The translations under genes were made by a program, and so were the position numbers. The notes below the pieces were generated by a model, which was not told where the DNA came from, ran no database searches, and saw only the letters and a list, made by a program, of their open reading frames with translations. From Palsa-872 sp036844615 (GTDB lineage: Bacteria; Chloroflexota; Dormibacteria; Dormibacterales; Dormibacteraceae), in the NCBI GenBank assembly GCA_036844615.1, contig DAIUFK010000090.1, forward strand, positions 1 to 7,172: a stretch of 7,172 nucleotides of DNA. Direction: 5' to 3'. Below, piece by piece: positions 1 through 5,986 of this stretch (its first letter is position 1; each line of letters opens with the position of its first letter).

Positions 1-55
1 GAAGAGCGCCAGCTTGACATGCTGGAGGTCGGGGGTTCGAAACCCTCGCCGCCCA
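1..55 (+). tRNA. tRNA-Val (anticodon GAC), 5' part outside the window
   Basis: The 3' two thirds of a tRNA can be folded directly. The 3' half of the D stem is at 4-7 and the anticodon stem is 9-13 with 21-25. The seven-base loop at 14-20 carries anticodon GAC at 16-18, which reads valine codons GUC and GUU. The variable loop is 26-30. The T stem is 31-35 with 43-47 and has one G-T pair. The 3' acceptor strand is 48-54 and the discriminator base is A55. No CCA is encoded after it (TCG follows), so the tail must be added after transcription. The 5' acceptor strand and most of the D arm lie left of the window. Confidence 0.95.
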
Positions 56-65
56 TCGCGCGAGC

Positions 66-95
66 GGCGTTCAGGAAGAAATCTTACTGAATGCC
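66..95. terminator. Imperfect stem-loop between convergent tRNA genes, candidate bidirectional terminator
   Basis: Bases 66-74 pair with 87-95 (nine pairs, one of them G-T). A single G-A mismatch (75/86) follows, then 76-78 pair with 83-85 around a four-base loop at 79-82. It lies 11 bases after tRNA-Val and 15 bases past the CCA end of tRNA-Glu, where transcripts from both sides would need to end. Neither side has a run of T after the stem, so it is not a textbook intrinsic terminator. It could instead be a processing or 3'-end-stabilising hairpin. Confidence 0.45.
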
Positions 96-109
96 ATTAG
101 AGATCGGGT

Positions 110-186
110 TGGTAGCCCGGGCGGGATTCGAACCCGCGATATCAGCCTTGAAAGGGCTGCGTCCTAGTCCACTAGACGACCGGGCC
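110..186 (-). tRNA. tRNA-Glu (anticodon UUC), CCA encoded
   Basis: A complete cloverleaf reads on the - strand from 186 to 113. It has a seven-pair acceptor stem with one G-T pair, a D arm with the TAGTGG loop typical of glutamate tRNAs, and a five-pair anticodon stem. The loop CTTTCAA carries UUC (bases 152-150), followed by a five-base variable loop and a GC-rich T arm with TTCGAAT. The discriminator is A at 113. The next three bases on this strand (112-110) are CCA, so the tail is genomically encoded. The body is 74 nucleotides. It converges on tRNA-Val and diverges from tRNA-Gly. Confidence 0.97.
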
Positions 187-263
187 GCGCTAGGAACTCT
201 AGGTACTCTAATTGCTGGCCACACCCGTAAATCCCCTACGGGCCACCAGGCAGGTGCACCAAA
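187..263. promoter_or_regulatory. Divergent spacer between tRNA-Glu and tRNA-Gly
   Basis: This 77-base gap must hold the promoters of both tRNA genes. It contains two copies of ACTCTA (196-201 and 205-210), which read TAGAGT on the - strand; either could serve as a weak -10 for tRNA-Glu. It also contains a perfect six-pair inverted repeat, 224-229 with 237-242, around a seven-base loop. No good -35 hexamer is visible at the right spacing for either gene. The promoter assignment therefore rests on position more than on motif quality. Confidence 0.35.
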
Positions 264-337
264 GCGGGCGTAGCACAATGGTAGTGCGGCAGCCTTCCAA
301 GCTGTTTACGTGGGTTCGATTCCCATCGCCCGCTCCA
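264..337 (+). tRNA. tRNA-Gly (anticodon UCC), CCA encoded
   Basis: A complete cloverleaf is visible. The acceptor stem GCGGGCG at 264-270 pairs with 327-333, and the D stem GCAC/GTGC encloses an AATGGTA loop. The anticodon stem is 289-293 with 301-305, and its loop CTTCCAA carries UCC at 296-298. The T stem is 310-314 with 322-326 and the loop is TTCGATT. The discriminator is T334 and an encoded CCA follows at 335-337. The short D loop and the acceptor sequence are typical of bacterial glycine tRNAs. Confidence 0.97.
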
Positions 338-410
338 CTTTTCTGGACGGACATGCAGCCAGAGATGCCAGCCGGATCTTTGGAGCCCAGGCGGCCCGAT
401 CCGTGCGTTA

Positions 411-466
411 GGGGGCCCGTCCCGTCGTCGTCACGCACTTTCAGTGCGCTCCTAGCCGGGCCACCC
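411..466. other. Nested stem-loop element of unknown role
   Basis: Bases 411-419 pair with 457-466, giving nine pairs with a single bulged A at 463. Inside, 434-439 pair with 443-448 (six pairs, three-base loop). The arrangement folds equally on either strand. No T tract follows it on either strand. It could form part of the 3' end of the tRNA-Gly or trpB2 transcripts. In GC-rich DNA such a fold can also arise by chance. Confidence 0.25.
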
Positions 467-504
467 CTGCCTTCGGCTCGGGCCACCTGGATCTCCAAAT
501 CTCT

Positions 505-522
505 CGGCCGGCCCTCCGGCCG
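505..522 (-). terminator. GC hairpin just past the trpB2 stop, candidate terminator
   Basis: There is a perfect seven-pair stem, CGGCCGG with CCGGCCG, around a four-base loop. It begins 11 bases after the trpB2 stop codon in the direction of its transcription. After the stem the - strand reads AGAGATTTGG, so there is only a three-base T run. It fits a GC-rich hairpin terminator without a U tract, but no test of function is possible from sequence. Confidence 0.4.
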
Positions 523-533
523 CATGTCCAGCT

Positions 534-1901
534 CTAGGACATCGCGGGGACTCTGGGCAGCTCCTCGATGGCGGCGTCGATCCGCGACTGGGAAAGTTCG
601 ATGTCTTCCAGCTTGCCCGCGAAGTACGCGTCGTACGCCGACATGTCGAAGTGACCGTGCCCTGAGAGGCCGAAGAGGATGGTTCTCTTCTCTCCGGCTT
701 CCCGCGCGGCGGCGGCTTCCTCGGCGACGGCCCGCAGCGCGTGCGCAGCCTCGGGAGCGGGAAGGAAACCTTCGGTGCGCGCAAACCTCACAGCCTCGGC
801 GAAGCACTCGTTCTGCTTGTAGGCGCGAGCTTCGACCACGCCCTTGTCGACGAGCAGGCAGAGCGACGGCGCGTCTCCGTGGTAACGGAGGCCGCCCGAG
901 TGGATGCGGTCGGGCACGAAGCTGTGTCCGAGCGTGAACATCTTGACGACAGGCCCCAGGCCGACAGCGTCGCCGAAGTCGTACGCGTAGACGCCTCGGG
1001 TGAGTGTCGGGCACGCGGCAGGCTCGGCGGCGACGAAACGAGTCTTTGGATGCTTGCCCTTCAGCTTGTCGCCGATGAAGGGATACGTGAGGCCGGCGAA
1101 GTTCGAGCCACCGCCGACGCACGCGATCACCACGTCCGGATAGGCGCCTGCCATCTCCATCTGCTTTTGCGCCTCGAGGCCGATGACTGTCTGGTGGAGG
1201 AGGACGTGATTGACCACCGAGCCGAGCGAGTACTTGGCGTCGTCATGGGTGGCCGCGTCCTCGACCGCCTCCGAGATCGCGATACCGAGGCTGCCCGGCG
1301 AGTCGGCATCGTTGGCGAGAATCCCACGCCCGGCATTCGTCAGATTCGTGGGTGAGGCGTAGACCTTTGCGCCCCAGGTCTCCATCATCGCCCGGCGGTA
1401 TGGCTTCTGCTCGTAGGACACCTTGACCATGTAAACGGTGACCTCGAGGCCGAATAGGGCGCCTGCGAACGACAGCGCCGAACCCCACTGCCCTGCCCCG
1501 GTCTCCGTCGTCAGCCGCTTCACTCCCTCTTTGGAGTTGTAGTAGGCCTGCGGGACTGCAGTGTTCGGCTTGTGCGAACCGGCCGGTGAGACTCCCTCGT
1601 ACTTGAAGTAGATGTGGGCGGGGGTGTCGAGCGCCTTCTCGAGTCGCTCAGCCCGGTACAGCGGGCTCGGCCGCCAGATCTTGTAGATATCTCGCACCTC
1701 TTCCGGGATATCGATCCACGGCTCGGCGGAAACCTCCTGCGCGATGATCGCCTGCGGGAATATCGGTGCCAGGTCCGCCGGGCCCATCGGTTGCAGCGTT
1801 TGCGGGTTGAGGTAGGGAAACGGGGGTGCCGGGAGGTCGGGCAGGATGTTGTACCAGCGCTCAGGTATGTCGCTCTCGCTGAGCAGAATCTTCTTAGCCA
1901 T
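534..1901 (-). CDS. trpB: TrpB2-type tryptophan synthase beta chain-like PLP enzyme
   Basis: Tryptophan synthase beta chains join indole and L-serine to L-tryptophan in the cytoplasm using pyridoxal phosphate. This 455-residue protein is of the longer TrpB2 class. It has an extended N-terminus (about residues 1-80), GSHKPNTA at 109-115 with Lys111 as the expected PLP lysine, ETGAGQWG at 133-140 (TrpB1 usually has QHG), the phosphate-binding GGGSN at 263-267, and GLSGHGHFD at 411-419. The frame stays open further upstream. The ATG at 1901 is chosen because AGGAGGG lies five bases before it and because the family begins with this type of sequence. It lies 73 bases downstream of the flavoprotein gene on the same strand, so it may be the last gene of that operon. 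No trpA is in the window. TrpB2 enzymes may act with free indole or with other acceptors, so the physiological substrate is open. Confidence 0.93.
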   Translation of the reverse strand: MAKKILLSESDIPERWYNILPDLPAPPFPYLNPQTLQPMGPADLAPIFPQAIIAQEVSAEPWIDIPEEVRDIYKIWRPSPLYRAERLEKALDTPAHIYFKYEGVSPAGSHKPNTAVPQAYYNSKEGVKRLTTETGAGQWGSALSFAGALFGLEVTVYMVKVSYEQKPYRRAMMETWGAKVYASPTNLTNAGRGILANDADSPGSLGIAISEAVEDAATHDDAKYSLGSVVNHVLLHQTVIGLEAQKQMEMAGAYPDVVIACVGGGSNFAGLTYPFIGDKLKGKHPKTRFVAAEPAACPTLTRGVYAYDFGDAVGLGPVVKMFTLGHSFVPDRIHSGGLRYHGDAPSLCLLVDKGVVEARAYKQNECFAEAVRFARTEGFLPAPEAAHALRAVAEEAAAAREAGEKRTILFGLSGHGHFDMSAYDAYFAGKLEDIELSQSRIDAAIEELPRVPAMS

Positions 1902-1906
1902 TCCAG

Positions 1907-1913
1907 CCCTCCT
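1907..1913 (-). promoter_or_regulatory. Shine-Dalgarno sequence of trpB2
   Basis: The - strand reads AGGAGGG, then five bases, then ATG (1901). This is the strongest ribosome-binding site in the window. It settles the trpB2 start against the in-frame upstream extension. It also suggests that trpB2 is translated independently of the upstream genes, which lack good sites. Confidence 0.85.
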
Positions 1914-1960
1914 GAACCACCGCCTTCTACTTCTGGATGCTGCCGCCGCTGGGGTCGGGC

Positions 1961-1991
1961 CCACAGGTTAGCCCTTATCGATCGCCTGTGG
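1961..1991. repeat. Inverted repeat spanning the flavoprotein stop codon
   Basis: CCACAGG (1961-1967) and CCTGTGG (1985-1991) form a perfect seven-base inverted repeat separated by 17 bases. The TAA stop of the flavoprotein gene (1977-1975) lies in the loop. One further T-G pair (1968/1984) is possible. On the transcript it would be a hairpin between the flavoprotein and trpB2 reading frames, able to act as an attenuator, a processing site or a mild terminator. As DNA it could be an operator. There is no T tract after it. Confidence 0.4.
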
Positions 1992-4332
1992 CAGGTCGCC
2001 AGCGTTGGTGCCGGTTCCGTGTGCCTTCGCGGATCAATTCCAGGCGAGGACGCGGGCCGTCTGTCCGCCCGGATGGCGGCTTCCTACTGCCCCGCCGGAA
2101 CTGCAAGGGCCATTCGATGCGGTGCTCCTGCTCGGCGGCCGCGTGGAGCGTCCAGGCGGGGTCGTACAGGTGGGCGCGTCCGAGCGCGCAGAGATCCGCA
2201 CGGCCGGCCAGGATGATCGTGTTGACGTCGTCATAACCGCTTATCGCGCCGACGGCGATTGTCGCGATTCCGAGTGCGTTGCGTATGCGGTCGGCAAACG
2301 GCGTCTGGTAGCTCCGTCCAAACGCGGGCTCTTCTTCGGCGACTGTCTGCCCTGTGGACACATCGACCGCGTCCACGCCGTGGCTCGCGAACGCGCGCGC
2401 CACCTCCACCGAATCGCCGGCGGTCAACCCGCCCTCGTACCAGTCAGACGCGGATATTCGTATGGTCATCGGCTTGCCGGCCGGCCAGGCGGAGCGGACC
2501 GCGTCGAAAATCTCCAGCGGAAAGCGCAAGCGGTTCTCCAGCTTCCCTCCGAACTCATCGCGCCGCGTGTTCGTCAGGGGCGAGATGAAGCTGGCCAGCA
2601 GGTAGCCGTGGGCGCAATGCAGCTCAAGCAGGTCGAAATTTGCGCGGGCCGCCATCAGTGCCGACGCCACGAACTGTTCGCGCACCATTTCCATGTCTTC
2701 GCGGTTCATCTCTCGTGGGATCTGGCTCACCGATAAGTACGGCAGCGGCGAGGGCGCGAGCAGCTCCCAGTTCCCGCCGGCCAGGGGTTCATCCATGCCT
2801 TCCCACATCAGCCTTGTCGAGCCCTTGCGACCCGAGTGACCGAGCTGGATTCCAATCTTTGCCGGCGTGTGCTGGTGAGTGAAATCGACAAGGCGCGAGA
2901 ACGCCGATTCGTGCTCGGGTTTGTAGAGGCCCGCGCAGCCCGGAGTGATGCGCCCCTCGGGCGAGACGCAAACCATCTCTGTCATGACCAGGCCTGCGCC
3001 GCCAAGCGCTTTGCTGCCGAGATGCACGAGGTGGAAATCGCCGATCAGCCCGTCGACTGACGTGTACATGTCCATGGCGGAGACGATCACGCGGTTGGGC
3101 AGCTCGAGCTCTTTGAGTCGGATCGGGGCGAACATCGGGGGCACGGGCTCGCGGTCCTTGTTGAACCACGCATCGACCTTGGAGACATATTCAGGGTCGC
3201 GGAGCTTCAGGTTCGAATACGTCACTCGGCGGCTTCTTGTGAGCAGGTTGAACGCGAACTGAGGCGGCTCCTGCCTCACGTACTGGGAGATGTTCTCGAA
3301 CCACTCGAGGCTTGCCTGCGCCGCGCGCTGCGCGCTCTCGACAACCGGCCGGCGCTCAGCCTCGTACGCGGCAAGGGCCAGCTCGACGGATGGGTTTTCG
3401 TGAAGGCATGCGGCAAGCGCCAGCGCATCCTCCATCGCGAGCTTGGTTCCCGAACCGATCGAGAAATGAGCGGTGTGGGCAGCGTCTCCGATGAGCAGCA
3501 CGTTGCCGTCGCGCCACGATCGTGCGCGAACTGTCGCGAACCGGATCCAGCGGCTGTTGTTCGCTATCAGCTCGTGTCCATGAAGCACGTCGCCGAAGAT
3601 CTCCGCGCAGAATGCGATGCCGGCCTCATCGCTCTCGCCTGGCTTCCAAGCGCGCTCCGAGGCATCCACCTGGCCGCTCTTCAGCCAGCTCCCCTCTTCG
3701 AGCTCGACGATGAATGTGCTCATCGCCTTGCTGTACGGATACGCATGGGCCTGGACCACACCGAAGTCGGTCTCGGCGATGAAGAACTTGAAAGCATCGA
3801 AGACCAGGGGCGTACCCAGCCACATGTACCGCGCGCGTCGAGCATCAAGGTGGGCCTGGAAAGCCTTTTGGCCCGACTGCCGAGTCGTGCTGTTGACGCC
3901 GTCCGCGCCAACCACGAGGTCGTGATTCGAGCGTAGAAGCTCAATCGGTGGCGCCGGCCGGCGGTAGTGGAGCACCACGCCGGACTCCTCGCACCTGGCG
4001 CGCAGGATCGCCAGCAGTCGCTGCCGGCTGATGGCGGCGAAGCCGTGCCCGCCCGACGTCATCACCTGGCCTCGGTAATGCACGTCGATGTCGTCCCAGA
4101 TCGCAAAGTCCCGGGTGAGCTGCTCGAAGAAGGCTGGGTCGGCCTGCTCGATGCCGCCCAGGGTCTCATCAGAGAACACGACACCGAACCCAAAGGTATC
4201 GTCGGCGGCATTCCTTTCCCACACCTCGATCATGTGGTGCGGATTGAGAAGCTTGACCAGGGTCGCCAGGTAGAGGCCGGCCGGCCCGCCCCCGATGATT
4301 GCGATTTCGAGCGCGGAGTCCGAGGGTGTCAG
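1975..4332 (-). CDS. Bifunctional flavoprotein: 2-aminobenzoyl-CoA monooxygenase/reductase type (salicylyl-CoA 5-hydroxylase/oxidoreductase family)
   Basis: Enzymes of this type hydroxylate an aromatic CoA thioester with O2 and NAD(P)H and then reduce the ring. The best-known member converts 2-aminobenzoyl-CoA to 2-amino-5-oxocyclohex-1-ene-1-carbonyl-CoA. Numbered from the proposed CTG start (785 residues), the N-terminal half is an FAD aromatic hydroxylase: GGGPAG at 14-19, Glu39 closing the nucleotide fold, GADG at 142-145 and GDAAH at 282-286. From about residue 400 follows an Old Yellow Enzyme-like FMN domain, with HCAHGY at 572-577 and SPLTNTRRDEFGG at 584-596. The first ATG (4233) would remove the FAD motif, so it cannot be the true start. 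No GTG or TTG exists upstream. CTG at 4332-4330 overlaps the ligase stop by four bases (CTGA) and restores a family-like N-terminus. A salicylyl-CoA substrate is the main alternative. The basic C-terminal tail (last 15 or so residues) is unremarkable. Confidence 0.88.
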   Translation of the reverse strand: MTPSDSALEIAIIGGGPAGLYLATLVKLLNPHHMIEVWERNAADDTFGFGVVFSDETLGGIEQADPAFFEQLTRDFAIWDDIDVHYRGQVMTSGGHGFAAISRQRLLAILRARCEESGVVLHYRRPAPPIELLRSNHDLVVGADGVNSTTRQSGQKAFQAHLDARRARYMWLGTPLVFDAFKFFIAETDFGVVQAHAYPYSKAMSTFIVELEEGSWLKSGQVDASERAWKPGESDEAGIAFCAEIFGDVLHGHELIANNSRWIRFATVRARSWRDGNVLLIGDAAHTAHFSIGSGTKLAMEDALALAACLHENPSVELALAAYEAERRPVVESAQRAAQASLEWFENISQYVRQEPPQFAFNLLTRSRRVTYSNLKLRDPEYVSKVDAWFNKDREPVPPMFAPIRLKELELPNRVIVSAMDMYTSVDGLIGDFHLVHLGSKALGGAGLVMTEMVCVSPEGRITPGCAGLYKPEHESAFSRLVDFTHQHTPAKIGIQLGHSGRKGSTRLMWEGMDEPLAGGNWELLAPSPLPYLSVSQIPREMNREDMEMVREQFVASALMAARANFDLLELHCAHGYLLASFISPLTNTRRDEFGGKLENRLRFPLEIFDAVRSAWPAGKPMTIRISASDWYEGGLTAGDSVEVARAFASHGVDAVDVSTGQTVAEEEPAFGRSYQTPFADRIRNALGIATIAVGAISGYDDVNTIILAGRADLCALGRAHLYDPAWTLHAAAEQEHRIEWPLQFRRGSRKPPSGRTDGPRPRLELIREGTRNRHQRWRPATGDR

Positions 4333-5939
4333 CTCGGTTCCCGGAGCCGGAAGCGCTGCAGCTTTCCGGTGGCTGTCCTGGGCAGCGCGTCGACGAACTC
4401 GATAATGCGTGGGTATTTGTAAGGGGCGATCTGGCTCTTGACGAAATCCTGCAGTGTCTTTGCCGGCTCGGCTCCGAGTGCCGCGCCCGGTCGCAAGACC
4501 ACCACCGCTTTGACGATCATGCCGCGGTCCTCGTCAGGTACGCCGATGACGGCCGCCTCCGCCACGCCAGGATGGCGAAGCAGCGCCTCTTCGACCTCTG
4601 GGCCCGCGATGTTGTAGCCGGAGGAAATGATCATATCGTCGGCCCGCGCCTGGTAGTGAAAGTAGCCTTCCGCGTCCTGCGCGTACACATCTCCCGTCAC
4701 ATTCCAGCCGTCTCGGACGTACTCAGCCTGGCGGTCGCCTCGGAGATAACGGCACCCGGTCGGGCCCTTGACCGCAAGGCGGCCCAGCTCCCCGACAGGT
4801 ACCCGCCGCCCGTCGGGGTCTTGCACCTCGGCCACGTAGCCGGCAACTGCTCGCCCTGTGCTGCCGGGTCGAATCTCATCGCCGGCCGCGGAGATGAATA
4901 TGTGGAGCATCTCGGTCGAGCCGATGCCGTCGATCAGCCGGATGCCGCTTGCCTCGTTGACTGCCTCCCACGTCGCCCGCGGCAGCGTTTCGCCCGCCGA
5001 CACGCAGGCGCGCAACGAGTCGACGCGTGCAGCCTTCAAGTCGGGAATCATCGCGCGGTAGGCGGTGGGAGCTGTCGCCAGCACCGTTATCCGGTGGGCC
5101 TCGACCGCGGCGAGCAAGCCAGCCGGCGAAGGCTGTTCCATGAGGTACGTCGCGGCACCGGCTCGAAGCGGAAAGACTACTGCCTGGCCGAGGCCGAACG
5201 TGAACGCCAGCGGCGGGGTTCCCGCAAACAGGTCGTCGGGAGTTGGGTGCAGCACGTGATGCGAGAAGGTATCCGCAATCGCAAGCACGTCGCGATGGAA
5301 ATGCATTGTCGCTTTGGGCTTCCCCGTGGTGCCCGACGTGAACGCCAGGATGCACACATCGTCGGCGGCCGTCGCCACGTTCTCGAACACTGCAGGCTTG
5401 CGCGCGGCGAGCAGCGTCAGGTCGTCAGGTTTGGAATCGCCGTAGACCAGCGTGGTAAGGGCGGGAACTGCAGCGCCCTCGAGATCCGCCACGAAGCGGT
5501 GGTCGCACACTGCAAGCTTTACCTCGGCGATGTCGGCGACAACGCGAAGCTCGCCGGCTCGCAGCAGGGGCATCGTCGTCACGGCGACGCCGCCTGCCTT
5601 GAGGACGCCGAACCAGGCAGCTACCAGCCAGGGGTTGTTGGGGCCTCGGAGGAGCACGCGGTTTCCCGGGACAAGGCCCGCCTCCTCGACCAGCACATGC
5701 GCAACCTGGTTGGACCTGGCGAGCAGGTCGGCGTAGGACCAGGTGCCGGCGTCGGTGACCAGGCATCGCCGGGAGCCCCCGCCGGCGAGCACATGCACGT
5801 CGAGCAGCTCGGCTGCGCAGTTGATCGATGGCTTGTAGGTGAGCTCCGGCAGCGTGAACAGGAGCTCGGGCCAGCTGGCGCGTGGAGGGAGGTTGTCCCT
5901 CGTGAATGAATCGACGTGCGCCGTCTGCGAGATCTGCAT
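4329..5939 (-). CDS. Aromatic acid-CoA ligase, probable 2-aminobenzoate-CoA ligase
   Basis: This adenylate-forming enzyme should activate an aromatic acid with ATP and coenzyme A to its CoA thioester in the cytoplasm; anthranilate is the likely substrate. Of its 536 residues, the ATP-binding loop TSGTTGKPKA is at 201-210, GIGSTEM at 338-344 and VTGD at 414-417. ARADDMIISSGYNIAGPEVE at 431-450 leads into the small C-terminal domain, and TGKLQR at 524-529 holds the catalytic Lys526. The N-terminal AHVDSFTRDNLPP (7-19) and the MHFHRDVLAIADTF stretch (212-225) are, as I recall the family, characteristic of 2-aminobenzoate-CoA ligases within the benzoate-CoA ligase group. The ATG at 5939 has a GAGG seven bases upstream. 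It is the first gene of the leftward unit, and its TGA overlaps the proposed start of the flavoprotein gene. Substrate could also be salicylate or another ortho-substituted benzoate. Confidence 0.9.
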   Translation of the reverse strand: MQISQTAHVDSFTRDNLPPRASWPELLFTLPELTYKPSINCAAELLDVHVLAGGGSRRCLVTDAGTWSYADLLARSNQVAHVLVEEAGLVPGNRVLLRGPNNPWLVAAWFGVLKAGGVAVTTMPLLRAGELRVVADIAEVKLAVCDHRFVADLEGAAVPALTTLVYGDSKPDDLTLLAARKPAVFENVATAADDVCILAFTSGTTGKPKATMHFHRDVLAIADTFSHHVLHPTPDDLFAGTPPLAFTFGLGQAVVFPLRAGAATYLMEQPSPAGLLAAVEAHRITVLATAPTAYRAMIPDLKAARVDSLRACVSAGETLPRATWEAVNEASGIRLIDGIGSTEMLHIFISAAGDEIRPGSTGRAVAGYVAEVQDPDGRRVPVGELGRLAVKGPTGCRYLRGDRQAEYVRDGWNVTGDVYAQDAEGYFHYQARADDMIISSGYNIAGPEVEEALLRHPGVAEAAVIGVPDEDRGMIVKAVVVLRPGAALGAEPAKTLQDFVKSQIAPYKYPRIIEFVDALPRTATGKLQRFRLREPS

Positions 5940-5986
5940 TCAATCGCCTCGCTCTGGTCAGCTTCTGCGCTCGACATACTAACGTC
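5940..5986. promoter_or_regulatory. Short divergent control region between the ligase and rid operons
   Basis: Only 47 bases separate the two start codons, so the promoters must overlap each other or the coding regions. The - strand carries TAGTAT (5981-5976), a fair -10 for the ligase that would leave a leader of about 30 bases holding its GAGG. The same bases read CATACT (5975-5980) on the + strand. That places transcription start close to the rid ATG at 5987, which has no Shine-Dalgarno sequence. A TTGACA occurs on the - strand inside rid (near 6009-6014), but it is about 31 bases from TAGTAT, too far to pair with it. No clear operator palindrome is seen. Confidence 0.35.

Larger units (their letters stand above)
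338..533. other. Non-coding, structured gap after tRNA-Gly and after the trpB2 stop
   Basis: No credible gene is seen in these 196 bases, which lie downstream of both flanking genes (tRNA-Gly from the left, trpB2 from the right). Open frames crossing it run through the tRNA genes or antisense to trpB2 and show no protein-like composition. A short T run (339-342) directly follows the tRNA. Two secondary-structure elements are visible, a nested stem at 411-466 and a perfect GC hairpin at 505-522. Confidence 0.6.

Noticed and set aside
84..278. Open frames on both strands over the tRNA genes (64 and 60 residues)
   Set aside because: They translate tRNA-Glu and its flanks. Phrases such as RAGFEPA and GSNPARAT are the familiar spurious peptides of tRNA genes and their antisense, not proteins.
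264..337. tRNA-Gly as attachment site of an integrated element
   Set aside because: No repeat of the tRNA 3' end, no integrase gene and no change in base composition were seen in the window.
208..1122. 304-residue - strand frame and 241-residue + strand frame (212-937)
   Set aside because: Both run across tRNA-Gly (GDGNRTHVNSLEG is a tRNA translation) and then through trpB2 in the wrong frame. They are rich in Arg, Pro and Ser, as expected for off-frame GC-rich DNA.
1902..1964. Upstream extension of trpB2 by 21 residues
   Set aside because: The extra residues are low-complexity Ala/Arg/Ser, and they would translate through the AGGAGGG ribosome-binding site that clearly serves the ATG at 1901.
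4299..5909. 536-residue + strand frame antisense to the ligase
   Set aside because: The - strand frame over the same bases has complete, ordered adenylate-forming motifs. The + strand frame has no recognisable motif and an Arg/Gly/His-rich composition. It is open because GC-rich codons rarely yield stops on the opposite strand.
5906..5986. Longer rid start adding 27 residues
   Set aside because: It would overlap the ligase start codon region and add sequence unlike the Rid family N-terminus. ATG 5987 gives the usual family length.
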